This document shows, in pieces, positions 10,285-21,081 of a DNA stretch of 64,000 nucleotides (the stretch's first letter is position 1; every line of letters starts with the position of its first letter). Under the pieces are notes generated by a model. It was not told where the DNA came from and searched no databases. It saw only the letters and a program-made list of their open reading frames with translations. The position numbers and the translations under genes were made by a program. This DNA is from Phialophora verrucosa (Eukaryota; Ascomycota; Eurotiomycetes; Chaetothyriales; Herpotrichiellaceae): the NCBI GenBank assembly GCA_002099365.1, contig MSED01000002.1, positions 3,286,001-3,350,000 on the forward strand, written 5' to 3'.

Positions 10285-11621
10285 ATGCTCGACGTCGCCA
10301 TCGCAGGAGCCGGTGTTACTGGCCTGGTGACCGCCTTTGCACTCGCCCGGTACGGCCACTCTGTCGACGTCTATGAGCGCAAGACCGAAGACGTCTTCGC
10401 CAATGAAGGCGGTGCAGGCGTCCAACTCCAGCCCAATGCGATGCGCGTCTTGGATACCTGGGGCATTGACATATCAGACATCGCCCACGTCAGTGGTGGT
10501 GTTGTCATGAGACGTTATAGCACTGGCGAGATCTTGGGAGTCGTTGCGCCGGCAACCGGCTATCAGATGTACGTGCTCAGGTCGGATTTCCGGCGAGCTA
10601 TGCTTGCGAAGGCACAGGCTGCTGGAGTGCGAGTGCAGTTCGGCAAGGATATCGCAGGAGTAGAGGCATCGCTACCGGCATTGTTGCTGAAAGACGGTAT
10701 TAAAATCCGGGCAGACCTGGTCATCGGTGCGGACGGCATCCGGTCGAAGGTTCGACAGTCCTTGTTTCCCTCGATCAAACTCGAGGTTCGACCAGAATGC
10801 ACCTTCCAGGTGCACCTTCCTTTCTCTGATTTGAAGAGCCACACTGCGAGACAGATCACCAACGACCCTCTTGCCAGTCTCATCTTAGGCCCCGGCACAG
10901 GCATCGTTGTGAGCCCAGTACCTTCACGGAAGATTCTCGACTTGCAATTCTTGATGACAGACTATGGATGGGACAAAGACATGAACCCTGAAAGATGGTA
11001 TACCTTCGTCCCAGACATGACCCATTTGCGAGAGCGGTATAAAGATTTCGGTGGCATCATCCCGGAAGCCTTGAGCTTAGGCAAGGGTGCCTGGAAGTGG
11101 AGGTTTGTTGAATGCGTCGCGCCGACTTGGGTCAGTCAGAACGGCCGTGTGATTTTAGCAGGAGACGCTGTGCACGCCATGGTGCCGTACGCCGGACAAG
11201 GAGCAGGGATGTGTGTTGAAGATGCTGCCGTACTTGCTGAACTGTTCCGCAACGTCTCCCCACATAACAGCGAGCGAATAGAGGTATTGGCTAAGATGTA
11301 TCAGCAATTGCGGAAACCGCGTACAGATCGCTGCCACCGACGGGCCAGGTATATCGGGGTCTCATGGGGCCTACCTGACGGCAAGATGCAGCAAAAGAGG
11401 GACGCCGCTTTCCGGCGTACGATGGACAAGAAGTCAGAGCTGCCGCTCGAGGGGAACAGCGAAGCTCATCCGCTCTCACACGAGTTTGACAATTGGCTGG
11501 AGCAGCACGACGCCATCAAAGAGGTGAGGCTTCCCGAGTTGAGTATAGCCAGCGCTAACTTCGACAGGCCCGGGATACACTTCGAAAGGCAGGACTAGAC
11601 GGCCATGCCTCGAAGTTATGA
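10285..11621 (+). CDS. FAD-dependent aromatic-type monooxygenase (salicylate hydroxylase-like) ending in SKL
   Basis: Exons are 10285-11523 and 11568-11621, giving 430 aa. The N-terminus carries the Rossmann fingerprint GAGVTG (residues 8-13). A middle DLVIGADGIRSKVR block matches the DG motif, and LAGDAVHAM near residue 293 is the second FAD motif followed by PYAGQGAG. These define the class A flavoprotein hydroxylases, which use NAD(P)H and O2 to hydroxylate aromatic or related compounds. The last intron is only 44 bp (GTGAGG donor, GCTAAC branch, GACAG acceptor, phase 0). Splicing extends the usual C-terminal helix (NWLEQHDAIKEA) and ends the protein in SKL, the canonical PTS1 peroxisomal signal. 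Unspliced, the frame ends at 11598 in RQD. The substrate is unknown. Confidence 0.9.
11524..11567 (+). other. Terminal 44-bp intron of the FAD monooxygenase
   Basis: It has a GTGAGG donor, a CGCTAAC branch site and a TCGACAG acceptor, in phase 0. Its length is not a multiple of three, so retention replaces the 17-residue SKL tail with a 25-residue tail ending RQD. Confidence 0.82.
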
Positions 11622-12078
11622 GCGTTCAGATTCTGGTCAATCACTACTTGATTTGATTTTGAGGCCCGATAATCATCTGAAAGTCCATAGCGGCGGTGGT
11701 GATTCTGAGAGATGCGCGCACACGCCATAACCAGATCTTGCATCAATCCCCACCGTGGACTTGCTATAGTCAAAGTACTTGCGTCACTGCTTCCTGCAGG
11801 ACAACGATCCACACAACCGACAGTCCTGCAGATACCTTTGCTGATTAGGACTGGCCTGTCTGTTGTGGTTCCTTTTGAATTTCGCCTGAAGCTTCCAATC
11901 TCATGACTTTGGACACACAGCTTGTCAGTAGGCGAGGGGCAACAGTCAACCAAGAACCTGATCATGGATGCCGCCGTCTCGTAACCCTGAACATTGTGAC
12001 TCCATGCTCGCATCCATGGTTCCACTCAGCCCCAAACAAACAGTTCATATGCACCGCACGGCGATCTCGACCCTACAC
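11622..12078. other. Intergenic region between convergent genes
   Basis: The region lies between the convergent 3' ends of the monooxygenase and the zinc-finger gene. I see no gene, repeat or RNA feature; the open frames here are short and of unlike composition. Confidence 0.5.
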
Positions 12079-12849
12079 CTAAATATTGCACGCAATAGCG
12101 GCCTCAATGGCGTCGAAAATCTGCTTCGGATCCTGATCGCACAATTTGGTCGCAACATGCTGACACAGTCCACTGACGAATCGGAAGTTGACGCCGCAGT
12201 CGGGACACCGATACTTGTAATATTCCTCGTAATCATTGGTATAGTCGTTGCAGAGGTAGCTGTCGAAGACCCAATTGTTGATGTCGTCTAGATCAATGTC
12301 ACTTGCACAGTTGCCGGACTCAAGGTGTATCATCATGGCTGCGAACTCGGAGAACTCACGGTAGCAGCCTAGACATTCGATGTTGGCTGGGAGATGTGTG
12401 CGCTCGTGCTGTAAGCCACAGCGGCTAGGTCAGTTCAGGTTGCCGTCGCTCCGGCATCATTTGCCGTTCATGAAGCCGGGGGTTGGAAGGGGATAGCGGG
12501 TTGGACTTACCTGCTGAAGTTGATTTGCGTTGCCGAAATATCTGCCACAGTCGCGACACATGTTGTGAACGTCAACATCATGATCCTCGAGGCCTTTTGC
12601 GGTGCTGTAGTCGAGGTCACAGGGGTTGCACAGGTGGTGATGTGAGGAGGAGTTGATATGAGAGAGGCACGCCGCAGGAGAGACGAACAGTCGCTCGCAT
12701 CGCCCGCACCATTCGCCTTGGTGGGTTTGTGCATGTTGGCAGTGATCCAAGGCTCCATTGGCGGTGCTGAAGTATCGATCGCAGGAGCGGCAGAAGTAGG
12801 TTTGAGTACTGTGGTCAATGTAGAGCTGATTGGACTTGGCTTTACCCAT
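12079..12849 (-). CDS. Small C2H2-like zinc-finger protein (222 aa)
   Basis: Exons are 12849-12511 and 12408-12079, with a 102-bp phase-0 intron (GTAAGT donor, CTGACC branch, TTACAG acceptor). The start is the ATG at 12849 (MGKAKSNQ); the frame is open farther upstream but reads as non-family sequence. At least five Cys/His units follow one another: CRSCDRYFSTANGALDHCQH, CGRCERLFVSPAACLSH, CNPCDLDYSTAKGLEDH, CRDCGRYFGNANQLQQHERTH and CPDCGVNFRFVSGLCQH, with a further CLGC unit between the last two. The pattern of C-x2-C followed by a YF or F core and a late His is a divergent C2H2 array common in filamentous fungi. Nucleic acid or protein binding is likely; no target can be named. Confidence 0.82.
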
Positions 12850-13275
12850 GTTGGCTTTGGGAGAAAATTGGGCCGGGATACATGCGGTTACAGGCAGAGA
12901 GCAGCGATCTGTGGTCAGAGGGAGAAAGCGGGATATGTTTGCTGCCCCTGCCACTGCCTCTGCTTGAAGGCAGTGAATGAAAGTTAGCCAAGGTTGGACA
13001 TCCCATTGTTGTTTGCCTCCCGCATCCGGAAGGCGGCAGAACCTCATATTTTGTCGGATTGACCACAAGGGAACCGACATGAATGAAGCTCCCACTTCTT
13101 TCTTAAATGAGTGTTCAAACGTATGCGTCAACCTGCCATCTGATTGGGAAGGTTCGGCGCCGGGTGCCTTGGCTCGTCGCTTCGCCTGTTAGAGACCTCG
13201 GGCGCACTCAAAGTTAATTTGCGCCTATATCAGAGATCCTAGCTACCTTTTACCAGCAACAAGAGCCTCATACAC
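12850..13275. other. Intergenic region upstream of the zinc-finger gene
   Basis: This 426-bp spacer lies between two minus-strand genes and must hold the zinc-finger gene promoter and the 3' end of the secreted-protein gene. I see no separate gene. Confidence 0.45.
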
Positions 13276-14958
13276 TCATCCACAAGTTGTGATGGTCAGA
13301 ACCGTCGCTGCAGGTGGTGTAGAGACAGCTGCTGCGGCACTTGTCACCTGTGCTTCAACCCCCGACCCAAGACCCAAGATACTGTTGAACACATCAGCAG
13401 CCGCCTGGTTCTGGCTGGTCGCTACTGCTTGGGCACTTGCACTTGTGCAACTCGCTTGTACGTCCGCTGGCGCGTTGCAAGGCGATCCAAGTCTCTGACA
13501 AATGAATCCAGCAATCACTGCAATGTTCAAAGCAGAGCCGTGGTTGTAATCAGTCTGGTCCTCAGCGATGAAGGCCTCGGTGTTGCGGCCGTCAAGCCCA
13601 GCCTCGAATAGAATAGTCGGGTTGCCACAGCTGCCAAAGTCGAGAGCGCGTTTGTGCTTCTTTGTCAACCCATCAAAAGTGTTACATTCATCCTCTTGGG
13701 TCTCGCATTGCTGCTGGCCACCAGCAAGAGCACCACTATTGGCGGCGTCCGAGCAGGCGTTGTGCTGGACGGAGCATGAGCGTTGAAGTGCGGCAGCGGC
13801 ATTCACGAACGTATCTCCCTTGACGGTGAAGGGACGATCACCGGTCCCGGAGATAACTGGAGGAGGCGCGCCACCTAGGGTACCTGTGAATGATTGGATG
13901 TTGACATCTTTAAAGTGATCAGCAAAGCAGGTCAGAGCAACGGGAGTGCCGAGGGCCTACCAGATTCAGCAACCGCAGTTGTACTAGCAGCAGCCGCACT
14001 CGTCATCACAGTGGACATGCCTACATTCACAGCGACCGTCGTGGTGATGACCGTGCAAGAACTGGCTGGGGCAGCGGTGGAGGACACGACGACGCATTCG
14101 GTCGCAGAAGTGGCCACAGCAGCTGCAGTAGCCGGCGTGGATACTGCAACATCCCCAGCCCCCGAAGCGACCGGAAGACTAGTCAGATCAATATCTGTAG
14201 CGCTAATCACACCAGTTCCGGTAAATGTTGGGCTTATGCCAGCAACAGCAGAACTGATTTCCTCCTCGCTGGCATCAAAAACCAGGAGTTTTTCGCTAAA
14301 GATACAGCCAGGTTCATCGTCGGCAGTGTCACAACTATTCCCCTTGGCGGTTGGGTCACCAATCTAGATACATGTCAGTAACCATTACAACGTCTGTAAC
14401 AGGCAGACTTACTTGACCCGGGGCAAAGGTCCCCGCTTCGAGGGCCAGCAGAGGATCAACACCAATTCCAGCCAGCTGCTGAGCAAGAGCAAGTGTGATG
14501 CCCTTGTTGATGGAAGCAGCGTTCGCAGACGCGGGGTCCTGGTGCTGAGATATGGCGGCAATTTCAGGGTTGGTGGCAGTTTCGGTGCAAAGGACACTTG
14601 CGAGACCCACGCTACCCGTGTTCCTTTCAAGCGCGCGGTACACCAGCGCTCCAGCCATGCCGACAAGGTCGCCAGCTTGTTTAGCATTTGTGAAAGCTTG
14701 GTCTGCCGTTTCCTGCTGTAAGCAATCGAGGTTGGTGACTTGTCCGGCACCCCCTGCGGCTGCACCGTTTCCAAGGAGGCCAAAGACTGGGTCGGCAATC
14801 TGCTTGGGATTGTTCAGATTGAGGGACGTGCGAACGAGATCGAGAAAGTGGTTGTGGGAATGCTCCTGGGGCACTTCACGCTTGTGCGACTGATGAGCAA
14901 ATGGACTGCCCGTGGACAGCCCGACGACGAGGAGCACCGCGGCAATCTCGTTTTTCAT
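13276..14958 (-). CDS. Secreted fungal cell-surface protein, unknown function (526 aa)
   Basis: Exons are 14958-14413, 14363-13961 and 13907-13276, with introns of 49 and 53 bp. The protein starts with a signal peptide (MKNEIAAVLLVVGLSTGSPFA). An Ala-rich domain with a few cysteines follows, then a low-complexity Ala/Thr/Ser/Val segment of roughly 85 residues, likely O-glycosylated. The conserved C-terminal domain begins NIQSFTGTLGGAPPPVI and has a cysteine-rich core (QRSCSVQHNACSDAAN, CETQEDECN), then DYNHGSALNIAVIAGFICQR. This C-terminal domain is widespread in Pezizomycotina secreted or wall proteins, some mislabelled as ribosomal protein S17 in annotations (from memory). No catalytic motif or GPI tail is evident. 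The second intron has a weaker GTAGGC donor. Localisation to the wall or medium is an inference. Confidence 0.82.
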
Positions 14959-16309
14959 GTTGTCGAGGCCGATTTGAAGAGAGTTTCACGCTTGAGAGCA
15001 ATCTGATCTTGAATGAATGGCGACGGTTCAGGGAACGAAGGCACAAATCAGGAGCCGGCCTGTAGTGTGGGAATTGTACAATGCGAAGTGAAAGAATGAA
15101 AAGGTTCGCAGAACCTGGAGAATGAATGGACGATTGCAAGGTGAGCGAGTTGTCGGGCGTGGAAAGGTAGAGATTAGAATGAGATCCCTCCTGCCTTATA
15201 AAGAGAGACCTGGTACCGATGGTGATATGGCAGTAGTACAATAAACTCACTTACCTGACCGCGCGGCTCCGAACGGCCCCCTTGATATTGCTTGTAACAA
15301 GCGGCCAGCTATCTTGACACAATTGCTGATCCAGATATCGACGATAAAGTTGTCAACAATGCCCGCGCTGACCACGAGATGAGGCAGGAGCTTGGAAAAG
15401 CTTGAATTTAGCCGGAGTAGGCAAGGTGGCACGGTCACGCCGTTCGAAGTAAGACGGTGATATGGCTCAGAGGAGATCGATCGTAGGACGACGCAACGGT
15501 GACCTTGCCAGGATCGAGGAACCCAATGGTGCGGATGAAGCGAGAGGTTATTCGGAAAGCTGAAGCTCGATTATCTGAGCCCAAACAGCTGGTGTTTGAC
15601 CAAGCTGCAAAATTGCGCACTTCGGGCATCGGCAAATCTGAAAGACACGTGGAAGCCATGCAGCATAATTCTCCGCGCGAGATCTAGCGCTCTGTCTCAG
15701 TGCCAGGCAGAATAAGATGAAGGAGTAGAGTAGAGGTGCTCCGTACGGGGAAGGTTCGATACAAAACTGAGGTTGTTTCATCGTTGATCTAAGACCGAAT
15801 GCAATAGGCGAGCCGAGGCGAGCACGAACAGCTGGCGGTAGGGAAGCACGAAAGCACACTTTCCTTTACACAGTAATTCCTTCAGTGCAAGATTCAAGGG
15901 AGGCGATCCAAGGTAAGACCATGAAACTGAGATATATTGTGTGCTGCAGAAGACTCACTGGCACTTCACCGTTTACTGACAACATTCTTAGCTCCGAATT
16001 CGAGATCCGTGCAGCCAATGCCTGAAATACCTCGTAGGCCTAGTGATAATTAGGCGTCTCCACGCTGCCGGGCGGCCCATGCCTCTCTAGCCTTGTGCAG
16101 CCTTGTCGAATGTTGCTCCGCACCAAGCCCGGGTTGGTTTCGCGGGGAGAGCTTCGTCGGTAGGCAACTTGCATGGTCGCGGGGCTCTCCAGGCTGCGGT
16201 GAATCCAAATCACCTCTTTCCCACTCAAAATTCATCCTGTGCCGTGGGCTTGGGATCTTTCACAGTTCTCATCAGCAGGATCTAAGTGTCTGTAGCTCAC
16301 CATCCGATC
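14959..16309. other. Intergenic region, 1.35 kb, no supported gene
   Basis: This is the shared upstream region of the divergent secreted-protein and VTA1 genes. A TATAAAG-type box reads on the minus strand near 15196-15202, about 240 bp upstream of the secreted-protein ATG. Short open frames (15248-15860, 16040-16235) show no domains. Confidence 0.5.
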
Positions 16310-17978
16310 ATGACCACTCAAGTGCCTGCCGCGCTAAAGGCAGCCGACATCAATCGCTTCGCCCACCGTGCGGCTCAACTCGAGAAGGCAAAGCCTATAG
16401 TAGCATACTGGTGTAGGCCTTCGCAAGTCCTGATCGAACCGTGGTTACTAACCGGAACATAGGCGAGTACTGGATTGTCAACCAGATTTTGTCCAAAGGC
16501 CTACACAATGCGGACCAAGAGAGCCTGGTCTACACAACAGCGTTGATGGACAAGCTGGAAAGGGTATGTCTCGTCTACCTCTCGAACCTGTTACACTCGA
16601 TCTAACGGCGTCGCAGTTCAAAGGCGAACATGCACAAGAGCCGGCCGTTACCGACGACGAGGTGGGCAAAGCCTATGTCGAACAATTTGGGCTGGAGACT
16701 TTCGAAAGAGCAGACAATGCGGTGCGCGCGAACAAGGCCTCAAGGCAAACGGCAGATACCTTTCAGGCTTCAGCTACGTTTCTCGACCTGTTGCAGATAT
16801 GGGGTCCCCTTGAACCCGAGACCGCGGCGAAGATCAAGTTCGCCAAATACCATGCGCTAAGGATAGCCAAAGCTTTGAAAGCGGGTGAGGATCCAAACTT
16901 GTCCAACCCGAAGCCACGGACACCAGTAGATGAAGCTCTACCCGTCCTCGACCCCAACGATGCCGACGTGCAAGCGCTGGAGGGGCGCATCACCACGAAA
17001 TCCAGGCAACCGTCTGTCGTCGAGGTTCCGGACGAAGCCGATAAGATCCAGAAAAGCCTTGCGCAGAGGTCCCTGATGGACGAATCGTTGCATCCTTCGC
17101 GAGATCCTTCGGTGCCGCCGCCGGTTACTAGACAGCCTACCGTGACTGATGTTACCGATGAAGCGGATCGAATTCAGAGCACTCTCGCCAGACAGTCCTC
17201 CATCGACCAATCTCTTCACCCTTCAAGAGCACCTTCTGCCCCCCCGGCAAACGACGTTTCTCCTCTTCCCGAACAAGACGCAACTGACTTTTATACCAAT
17301 CCAACCAACGAGCCTACAGAAATCTCACCACTTGACCCACCATCGGAACGCAAGCCTTCAGTCGGAGGCAACTACTTCCCCGTCGTGCCGTCCGAACCAA
17401 ACCTCCCATCAGCGCCCACAACAATAGGCCCAGCACCACCATACCTACCCTCCACACCCACAACACTCGGAAAAGTCAACACGGACCTCCCGCCGGCACC
17501 ATCTGAACCGTCCGTTACCTCAGCATCAGCGCGAAGCGAGCTCGGCGCCGCCCTCAACGCACCCCCTGGCCGTCAATCGCCCCCTTTACCACCGCACCGG
17601 CACGGAACACTCCTTCAACAAGTTCCACCCGGCCAACCTACTCCCCAGATCCCACCAACCTTCCAGCCCCAACCTCATCAACCCCATCAGCCAATCAACC
17701 CGCCTCAGGTCCGCCAGGCACGTGGTCCTGTCCCGCCTGTACCGTCTTTCCAGCAACCACCACCAGTAATCGCCCCGTCCCCTATTCATCCCCCGCCGCA
17801 ACAGCCCGCCGCGTCTATAGCGCCCCCTCCACAGCCAAGCAATGTGGTCATTGACGAGGAAGCCATCATGAGAGCCCAGAAACACGCCCGATGGGCGATT
17901 TCGGCCTTGAATTTCGAGGACGTGCCCACTGCAATCCGCGAACTGAGGGGCGCATTGGCAAGTTTAGGCGCGACATGA
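16310..17978 (+). CDS. VTA1: Vta1, ESCRT-associated activator of Vps4
   Basis: Exons are 16310-16412, 16463-16563 and 16617-17978, giving 521 aa. The N-terminus (LKAADINRFAHRAAQLEKAK, then PIVAYWCEYW across the first junction) and the FLDLLQIWG...KYHALRIAKALKAGEDPN block match the tandem MIT-like helices that bind ESCRT-III tails. A long Pro/Ser/Gln-rich linker follows (about residues 170-455), and the last 40 residues (MRAQKHARWAISALNFEDVP and on) are the VSL domain that binds and stimulates the AAA ATPase Vps4 in multivesicular-body formation. The linker carries two near-copies of a block (QRSLMDESLHPSRDPSVPPP and RQSSIDQSLHPSRAPSAPP), a local duplication. Introns are 50 and 53 bp with good signals (ACTAAC branch in the first). 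It acts on endosomes in the cytosol. Confidence 0.94.
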
Positions 17979-18806
17979 TCCAGGGGCGTGCGAGGCCAAG
18001 TCTCTGCGTGAGAACAAGATGCGGAAATCTTCGGCTTAGCTGGGCGTTCTGGGCGCTCGTCAGTCAGGACTATCAGGTTTGGCCGGTAGGCAATCGATAG
18101 CTATGTACTTGAAGGGGAAATCAGCTGTAACCTCGTGTGTTCTCTGGGAACATCCACAAACTTTAATGATCACTGTTGTCAAGGAGTGCTCTGGCCCTGC
18201 CTTGCTTCACATTACTTAGGATGATATTAATCCGCTACTCTTGAAGATATTGTTTCCGCTGCTGCTGCTGCTGCCGCCGCCGCCGCCGCCGCCGCTCCTT
18301 CGGGACGAGTGCGCACGCCCGATCGCCACCGTCTTCTCTGATGGGCTAGATATACAAATGGGACGTGTGATACCGCAATCGAGCCTGCGGCTGTAGAAGA
18401 ATGCATGCATTTCCACCCCAGCCTGTTGAGGAGTCTATTCTCGGATTGTTCGCAACATTTCTTCACGACACCCGTATTAACCCGGGTAGAAGGCAGGCAG
18501 GCAGGTAGGCATCTATCTTAGCTACAGAGTCGAGAGACAATCGCTCGCCGTCGCCTCAACCGCGAGTCAGCCCATGTATTGCTCGAGCAGTCACCTTCGC
18601 ATGCATTTCTGTCCTGTCCTGTTCAACTTGAGCCCAGACGCACCGACATTTTGAGACCGATCCAGGGGGAGACCGGGGGCCAGAGCTTTAAGACACGATC
18701 GGTATCCAGAAGTCTTTGTGACTCGTCCGTCAAATGGCGATCATGTCACTCTGAAATGAGCGCATCAGTGCCACCACCTTAAGTCCTCCCCTCGCTCTCT
18801 GCCTGT
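17979..18806. other. Intergenic region between convergent VTA1 and NCBP3-like genes
   Basis: This convergent 3' spacer holds a GCT/GCC trinucleotide microsatellite near 18257-18297 and a short GGCA/GGTA-rich tract near 18490-18510. No supported gene; the frames across the microsatellite encode only homopolymers. Confidence 0.55.
18257..18297. repeat. Trinucleotide microsatellite (GCT)n-(GCC)n
   Basis: About five GCT units run directly into about six or seven GCC units in the spacer downstream of VTA1 and the NCBP3-like gene. In other frames it would encode short Ala, Gly or Ser runs, but no gene is supported here. Confidence 0.9.
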
Positions 18807-20411
18807 TCAATCGAATAAATCTCCCGCCCGTCTTCTCACCCTTTTCTCCCTGACTGGCTCATCGAATAACTCCTTGCCTTCGTTCCTCCCCGAACCAGTT
18901 CTCTGGTATTGATTGGGGAACAGCTCTTTCACTTCAAGTGCTCTTCCCTTGATGCTCAATCCGCCCGATCCTTTGATACTCAGCCCTTCCGAAGCGCCTT
19001 TGATGCTCAGCCCGCCACCCCCTCCATTCGAGGGGAATAACTCCACCCCTGCATTTGTTGCCCCGTTTCTCGATTTGGTGCTATCGATCGATATGCTCTT
19101 CCTGGCGAACCGTTCAGCGAGGTCCTCCTCGTTCTTAGCGTCCATGGCGTGGCTTCGCCGGTGATGCGATCTGGGACTCGTCTGTGCGGCGCTGAGGAGG
19201 TCGGCTTTCAGCCGCTTTGCTGCGGCAGCGTTGGCGCGGTTGTTCGCCGCATCTATCGGGCGTGATTGGGGGATGGGATCCGTGGACATCGATGTGTCGG
19301 CATCTGATGGCTTGGAAGGGAAGAGATCGAGCCGGTCCGAGCGAAGACCACCACCGGATTTGGGCGACGAGGTTGAGGAGAACAGTTCCTTGCCTGCATT
19401 GTTGACACGGGGAGGACCACGGTCTCGGTAGTTTCTCCGCCGTGCGCGGCCGGCGTCGTCTGACTCTGAAATCTCAATCTCGTCGCTGTTGCGGTTCCGT
19501 ATGCCAGGACTTGCGCTTCTTCGTCTCCCCTTCGTGACACGTGAGAATAAATCTCGACCTCTAGCCTTGTTGTTGCTCTCTGGATCCGTGGCGGGCGCAT
19601 CGTCGTACATGTCCGCCGAGAAATTCTCCGTGGGATCACCTCCATTGCCAGCGTCTTGATATCCTCTCCCTCCACCACCACGCCGTCTGTAGAGTTCCCG
19701 ATCGTCAAATCTACGTCGACGGTAGTCGCCTCTTGTGTTCTCGAATTCTTTGCGCATGCGTTCAGTGGGGTCTTGGTCCGGGTGCATCAAGTAGTATCTG
19801 CTTGCTTCGCGGGCGCCTTTCCTCTTGCGATCGCCTTGCTGGGCCACCCTTACGGAGAGAGTGCTCGCTGGACGACTGGCTAGTTGTTTCGCGGGGCGGA
19901 GCTCAAAGGGATTGTTCGTGAGTTCTTCGACACTGATGGGGTTTGCGAGGAACGCGATGTGTGCTTGTTTCGCGGTTTCGTTGGACTTGAAGACAATGTT
20001 CGCAGAGGTGTCGTCTACCCACTGCACGTGGGTATCGTCGCCAGATTCGCTAAATTGGTCGTGTACGAATGCTAGAATGTCAGTGGTATGCAGGTCGTCG
20101 ACGCCGCGGATGTGTACTTTGTTCCATTGTGGCTCGAGGGCGGGGTCTTCGGTGTAGATGGCTGGGATGAGGTTCGAGGGAGTGGTGTTGGAGGGTGCGG
20201 CGCCGGAGGGCACAAACGAGGGTTCTTCCCCTTCCTGTGGTGAAGAGTGTGAGGTTCAGGTGAAGATAGAAGGGGAATAGGGTCACCGTACTTCGAGCTG
20301 GAACTCATCGTCGAGGATTGGACCTTGATCATCCATGTCCATGTCGATATCAATGTCCATCAAGTCGGCGTCCTGCCCCGAGGACACTGCCGACGCCATC
20401 GCGAGAGCCAT
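18807..20411 (-). CDS. NCBP3-like nuclear cap-binding / mRNA export protein
   Basis: Exons are 20411-20292 and 20234-18807 with a 56-bp phase-0 intron (GTACGG...CACAG), giving 515 aa. After an acidic, Asp/Met-rich N-terminus there is an RRM-like module: VHIRGVDDLHTTDILAFV, then HVQWVDDTSANIVFKS and a helix. This DTSANIVF signature is that of nuclear cap-binding subunit 3, which binds capped RNA and links to mRNA export. The rest is Arg/Ser/Gly-rich and disordered, like the metazoan protein. It carries seven short D/E-L-F motifs, some followed by P (for example KELFPNQ, VELFPSN, LDLFPSK), and three closely spaced LSIKG units. The ATG at 20411 is preferred; the frame is open farther upstream. 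The nearest divergent neighbour is the dioxygenase gene. Function comes from homology of the RRM-like core only. Confidence 0.82.
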
Positions 20412-21081
20412 GTTGTGAGTGGATGACAGGGCTGAAGTGGTTGTAGGACCAGAACAGAGAGAGGCTATGTAAGCGTCCTCGTTGGACAGATCCACGGTGC
20501 AGACTCGACACCTAGAGGAGGGAGTACATGGTCGGGTGGATTTGCGAGGCTGTAGTGACAAGAAATTGAGCAAGTTGCTTGCGGGCGAATTGTAGTTGAT
20601 GCTAGGTCTGGAGTCCGGGTTTATAAAGAAGCCAGTGACAGAAAGCTTATGATACAAGTGATAGAAGATGACGGCAAATAGAAAGATGTTTGGTATTACA
20701 TTGTCGTTGAGGACTCAGCCCACGCAAGGCTCAAACCAGGGTAGCTTCGAGGCTCAATTGTCGGCTCCTCTGATATCATTTTCGGAGCCGCCGAAAAGGG
20801 AATCGACTTGGCGCCGCTTTTTCATTGTTGACTCTGTCTCCGCACCGGCTTCCCCGCGTCTCGTTCCGTCGATTGCATGGAAGCAAACAACCACACAACA
20901 TGACCCGAGGCTGGGCTGACGCGAGAGGAGACAATCAAGGTAAGTCGACGAGCCTGCAGCTCCGTACGCCGCAGGCGAGTCCTCGGACTTGTATCCAGCT
21001 GTAGAACCGGGCAATGGAACACGAATAAAGTCTGACTCGGCTTCTTTGCTGCTGAAGACTGCCGTGCCGCTCCTCGGTGCC
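20412..21081. promoter_or_regulatory. Divergent promoter region (NCBP3-like / dioxygenase)
   Basis: About 670 bp separate the two start codons. A TATAAA-type box reads on the minus strand near 20619-20626. Between 20989 and 21081 the dioxygenase frame is open but has no ATG. Confidence 0.45.

Noticed and set aside
994..11621. A full secondary-metabolite cluster around the reductase
   Set aside because: A reductase, a dehydrogenase and a monooxygenase are present, but a PP2C phosphatase intervenes and no synthase, transporter or cluster regulator is adjacent; only the two-gene module is put forward.
17586..17885. Trp/Arg/Gly-rich minus-strand open frame inside VTA1
   Set aside because: It is the antisense of the Pro/Gln-rich VTA1 linker, an expected shadow.
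18216..18466. Open frames with Gly, Ala and Ser runs across the GCT/GCC microsatellite
   Set aside because: They come only from the repeat; no start context, domain or conserved flank.
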